A stretch of 64,000 bases of DNA from Streptomyces bathyalis (GTDB lineage: Bacteria > Actinomycetota > Actinomycetes > Streptomycetales > Streptomycetaceae): positions 1,550,001 to 1,614,000 of the forward strand of contig NZ_CP048882.1 in assembly GCF_015910445.1 (NCBI RefSeq), written 5' to 3'. The notes below the pieces were generated by a model. It searched no databases and was not told where the DNA came from. It saw only the letters and a list, made by a program, of their open reading frames with translations. Positions 61,148-64,000 of this stretch are shown one piece after another. Every line of letters begins with the position of its first letter. Within the stretch, counting starts at the first letter, position 1. The position numbers and the translations under genes were made by a program.

Positions 61148-63340
61148 ATGAATGACACGGAGCTGCGCCTCAAGGCCGATGCTGTTCTCGCCCGCCTCGT
61201 CGGTGACGCCTCGGGCGAGGCCCGGCTGCGCGACGACCAGTGGCGGGCGATTGAGGCCCTGGTCGCGGAGCGGCGGCGGGCTCTCGTCGTCCAGCGCACG
61301 GGCTGGGGGAAATCGGCGGTCTACTTCGTCGCGACAGCGCTGCTGCGGGCCGCCGGTGAAGGGCCCACCGTCATCGTTTCTCCCCTTCTGGCGCTGATGC
61401 GGAATCAGGTGGCGGCCGCGGAGGGGGCCGGCATCCGCGCGAGCACCATCAACTCCGCGAACACGCAGGAGTGGGAAGCGATCCAGGCCGAGATCACCGA
61501 AGGCAATGTGGATGTGCTGCTGGTGAGTCCGGAGCGGCTGAACAATCCCGATTTCCGGGATCAGGTCCTGCCCGAACTGACCGCGGCCACGGGCCTGCTC
61601 GTGGTGGACGAGGCGCACTGCATCTCGGACTGGGGTCACGATTTCCGGCCTGACTACCGCCGGCTGCGCACCATGCTCGCCGAGCTGCCAGCTGGCGTGC
61701 CCGTGCTGGCCACCACCGCCACGGCCAACGCCAGGGTGACGGCAGACGTGGCCGAGCAGCTCGGCACCCACGCCCCTGCCGACGGCTCCGGTACGGATAC
61801 GCAGGCAGAGGGTGCGCTGGTACTGCGCGGGCCGCTGGAGCGGGAGAGCCTCAGCCTCGGCGTCCTCAGGCTCCCCGACGCGGCCAACCGCATGGCCTGG
61901 CTGTCCGACCACCTCGAAAAGCTGCCGGGCTCCGGGATCATCTACACCCTGACCGTCGCGGCCGCTGAGGAGGTGACGGCCTTCCTACGGGGCCAGGGGC
62001 ACACCGTGGCCGCTTACACGGGCCGGTCGGAGAACTCAGAACGGGAGGCGGCAGAGGCGGACCTGCTGGCCAACCGGGTGAAGGCCCTGGTGGCGACGTC
62101 GGCACTCGGCATGGGTTTCGACAAGCCCGACCTGGGATTCGTCGTCCATCTCGGCTCCCCCTCCTCCCCCATCGCCTACTACCAGCAGGTGGGCCGGGCA
62201 GGCCGCGGCGTCGAGCACGCCGAGGTGCTGCTCCTGCCCGGCCGGGAGGACGAGGCGATCTGGCGCTACTTCGCCTCCCTCGCCTTCCCCGGCGAGGACC
62301 AGGTGCGCCGGACCCTGGAAGTGCTGGGCGCCGCGGACCGCCCGCTGTCGCTGCCCGCGCTGGAACCGCAGGTGGAACTGCGCCGGTCGCGCCTCGAGAC
62401 CATGCTGAAAGTCCTCGACGTGGACGGAGCGGTGCGACGGGTTCGGGGCGGCTGGACCGCCACGGGCCAGGCATGGGAGTACGACGCGGAACGGTATGCC
62501 TGGGTCGCGCGCCAGCGTGAGACCGAACAGGAAGCCATGCGGGAGTACGCGGCAACGAAGGAATGCCGCATGGAATTCCTGCGCCGGCAGCTCGACGACG
62601 AAGAAGCAGCCGCGTGCGGGCGCTGCGACAACTGCTCGGGCCCACGGTTCACGGCCGACGTCTCCGCGGTCACGCTTGAGGCGGCCCGCGGCGAACTCGC
62701 CCGGCCCGGGGTCGAGGTGGAGCCCCGCAAGATGTGGCCGACGGGACTGCCTGCCATCGGTATCGATCTGAAGGGGCGCATCCCGGCCGGCGAACAGGCT
62801 GCCACCGGCCGCGCATTGGGACGGCTCTCGGACATCGGTTGGGGCAACCGGCTCCGTCCGCTGTTCACGCAGGGAGCGGAGGACGCTCCAGTGCCCGACG
62901 ACGTCGTGGCGGCGGCGGTCGATGTCCTAGCCGACTGGGCCAAAGTACCCGGTGGTTGGGGTACGGGCGCCCCGGACGCTCCGTCCCGCCCCGTCGGGGT
63001 GGTCACCGTCGACTCCCGCACCCGGCCCCAACTGGTGCGGTCACTGGGCGATCGCATATCGGAGATCGGGCGCATGCCTCTGCTCGGCACGGTCACCTAC
63101 GCAGAAGGCGCTCCACACGGCGGGCTCGCGCGCAGCAACGGGGCACAGCGGCTCCGTGCCCTGCACGGAGCGTTGACCTTGCCCGAGCCGCTGGCGGCGG
63201 CAGTGGCGAAAGCGAACGGTCCGGTGCTGCTGGTGGACGACTTCACGGACACGGGCTGGACCCTCGCGGTGGCGGCACGGCTTCTGCTGCGAGCCGGGGC
63301 GCAAGGGGTCCTGCCGCTGGTCCTCGCCGTACAGGGGTGA
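61148..63340 (+). CDS. recQ: RecQ-type helicase with phosphoribosyltransferase-like tail
   Basis: A 730-residue helicase. It has Walker A RTGWGKSAVYF, the DEAH box VVDEAHCISDWGHDFRPD, motif VI YYQQVGRAGRG and a zinc-binding CGRCDNC. No HRDC domain is evident. Residues about 590-730 read instead as a phosphoribosyltransferase-like domain, with a PRPP loop VLLVDDFTDTGWTLAVAARL near the C-terminus. Unwinding of recombination or repair intermediates is expected. The role of the tail is unknown. The ATG after GGAGCC is chosen over the TTG twelve bases upstream. Confidence 0.87.
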   Translation: MNDTELRLKADAVLARLVGDASGEARLRDDQWRAIEALVAERRRALVVQRTGWGKSAVYFVATALLRAAGEGPTVIVSPLLALMRNQVAAAEGAGIRASTINSANTQEWEAIQAEITEGNVDVLLVSPERLNNPDFRDQVLPELTAATGLLVVDEAHCISDWGHDFRPDYRRLRTMLAELPAGVPVLATTATANARVTADVAEQLGTHAPADGSGTDTQAEGALVLRGPLERESLSLGVLRLPDAANRMAWLSDHLEKLPGSGIIYTLTVAAAEEVTAFLRGQGHTVAAYTGRSENSEREAAEADLLANRVKALVATSALGMGFDKPDLGFVVHLGSPSSPIAYYQQVGRAGRGVEHAEVLLLPGREDEAIWRYFASLAFPGEDQVRRTLEVLGAADRPLSLPALEPQVELRRSRLETMLKVLDVDGAVRRVRGGWTATGQAWEYDAERYAWVARQRETEQEAMREYAATKECRMEFLRRQLDDEEAAACGRCDNCSGPRFTADVSAVTLEAARGELARPGVEVEPRKMWPTGLPAIGIDLKGRIPAGEQAATGRALGRLSDIGWGNRLRPLFTQGAEDAPVPDDVVAAAVDVLADWAKVPGGWGTGAPDAPSRPVGVVTVDSRTRPQLVRSLGDRISEIGRMPLLGTVTYAEGAPHGGLARSNGAQRLRALHGALTLPEPLAAAVAKANGPVLLVDDFTDTGWTLAVAARLLLRAGAQGVLPLVLAVQG

Positions 63341-63376
63341 CCGGGTGCGCGGCGTCGTTGCCGCCGCGCATACCGG
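63341..63376. terminator. Hairpin after recQ
   Basis: TGCGCGGCG (63346-63354) pairs with CGCCGCGCA (63362-63370), extended by CCGG/CCGG at the ends (63341-63344 and 63373-63376). It lies between recQ and the convergent partial gene. Confidence 0.6.
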
Positions 63377-63436
63377 AGCAGGGTAGTGGCCCTTCCCACG
63401 TGCCCGTTGGGCCTGACAGGTGGCTTCTGTGTCCGC

Positions 63437-64000
63437 TCAGAGGAGCTGGCGCAGCCGCTGCGGGTCGCCGACGACGATCAGGCTGCGTCCTGCCTTCGCA
63501 AGCGCGGCGGGCAGGGCCTCGGCGGCCTGCGCGTCCGTACCTCCGTTGACGGCAAGGACGACGACGCCGCGCCGCGTGACGCGTGACGTCGCCGAGGTGT
63601 GTACGCAGAAGACGTCCTCAGCGTCGGCCAGTTGACGCCAGTAGGCGTCCTCACCGAAGGAGAGTTCATGCTGTGCCCACGGATGCTGCTCGCCGGTCGT
63701 GATGACAAGAACGTCACCCGGCGCAGTTCCCTCGTCGAGAAGCTTGTCCACCGTTTCGTCCGCCACGTCCACCGCCGTCGTGTCCGTGGCGGTGACCAGT
63801 TCGATCGCCGCAGAGGTGCGGGCGGGCGCGGCGCTCGCGCGCTGCGAACCGCTGCGCACGGAGCCGGGACGGGCCGGGGTCGGTCCCTTTCTGTCCGCGC
63901 GCGGCGGCGTGGGACGCGAAGGGGCCCGGGGGCCTGGGATGGGTGCTGCGGGACGGGAAGCCTGCGGAGTCCGGGTCGCTGCCGCGGAGTTGCGGCTGCC
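63437..64000 (-). CDS. C-terminal part of a large protein, possibly helicase-related
   Basis: The reading frame is open to the window edge, so the start is outside. About 188 residues are visible. Residues 1-50 of this stretch are Pro/Arg/Ala-rich linker, then a globular domain has VLVITTGEQHPWAQHEL, VVVLAVNGGTDAQAAEAL and RSLIVVGDPQRLRQLL. The late GDPQRL segment and strand order resemble the C-terminal half of a superfamily I helicase or UvrD-like domain, but this is tentative. It converges with recQ across a hairpin. Confidence 0.55.
   Translation of the reverse strand, partial: GSRNSAAATRTPQASRPAAPIPGPRAPSRPTPPRADRKGPTPARPGSVRSGSQRASAAPARTSAAIELVTATDTTAVDVADETVDKLLDEGTAPGDVLVITTGEQHPWAQHELSFGEDAYWRQLADAEDVFCVHTSATSRVTRRGVVVLAVNGGTDAQAAEALPAALAKAGRSLIVVGDPQRLRQLL

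Noticed and set aside
1..64000. tRNA, rRNA or CRISPR array
   Set aside because: No cloverleaf-like segment, rRNA signature or regular spaced repeats were seen by eye.

Overview
The window is high-GC actinobacterial chromosome, almost certainly Streptomyces or a close relative. The evidence is third-position GC bias, frequent GTG starts, GTGA/TGATG gene overlaps, and marker genes of the conserved Streptomyces core: the principal sigma factor hrdB beside the sporulation regulator whiH, parE and parC, the cutRS two-component system, sepH, dut, ptsH, tdk, and the DUF3093, DUF3159, DUF3710 and DUF4193 proteins. No rRNA, tRNA, CRISPR array, intact insertion sequence or complete prophage was seen.

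Layout. 1-3075 is the only clearly accessory stretch. It holds two small type VII (WXG100/EspC-like) genes with relaxed codon use, two small membrane-protein genes, and a 1.4 kb decayed stretch with gene remnants in shifting frames, including a helicase C-terminus. 3076-6162 has a secreted peptidoglycan-binding-type protein and a redox cassette: a methyltransferase, a thioredoxin-reductase-like flavoprotein, and a divergent XRE-cupin regulator with a probable operator. 6238-11259 holds an RNA methyltransferase and a potassium module, a KimA-like permease divergent from two TrkA-type proteins. 11317-16528 is the dut/DUF operon block.

16980-19431 carries cutS and cutR plus a small acidic protein gene. 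19565-29401 runs suhB-like phosphatase, ferrochelatase, a sugar-lactone oxidase, sepH, a sulfurtransferase, a VOC protein, thymidine kinase, a phosphodiesterase and a DUF5998-type protein. 29430-37096 holds a Pat-type acetyltransferase/acyl-CoA synthetase fusion, HPr, a secreted M23 peptidase and a paired M16 peptidase operon. 37390-48796 runs from parC to parE, with a CobW GTPase, an orphan DcuS-type kinase, a secreted GH16 glucanase with a DasR-like operator, and an acetate-type symporter with its DUF485 partner.

49221-56479 holds a DUF7455 protein, a secreted trypsin-like protease, hrdB, whiH and an unusual ABC ATPase-permease fusion. 56601-64000 holds an NrtR-like regulator, a glycogen-debranching-type protein, DUF4192, a RecQ helicase with a phosphoribosyltransferase-like tail, and a protein cut by the window edge.

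Most genes are housekeeping, and many operons end in strong hairpins. The most interesting signals are the degraded island at the left end, cis-elements upstream of cutR, whiH, the GH16 gene and recQ, the orphan kinase, and the RecQ and ABC fusions. Domain and family names come from reading the sequence. No database search was run.
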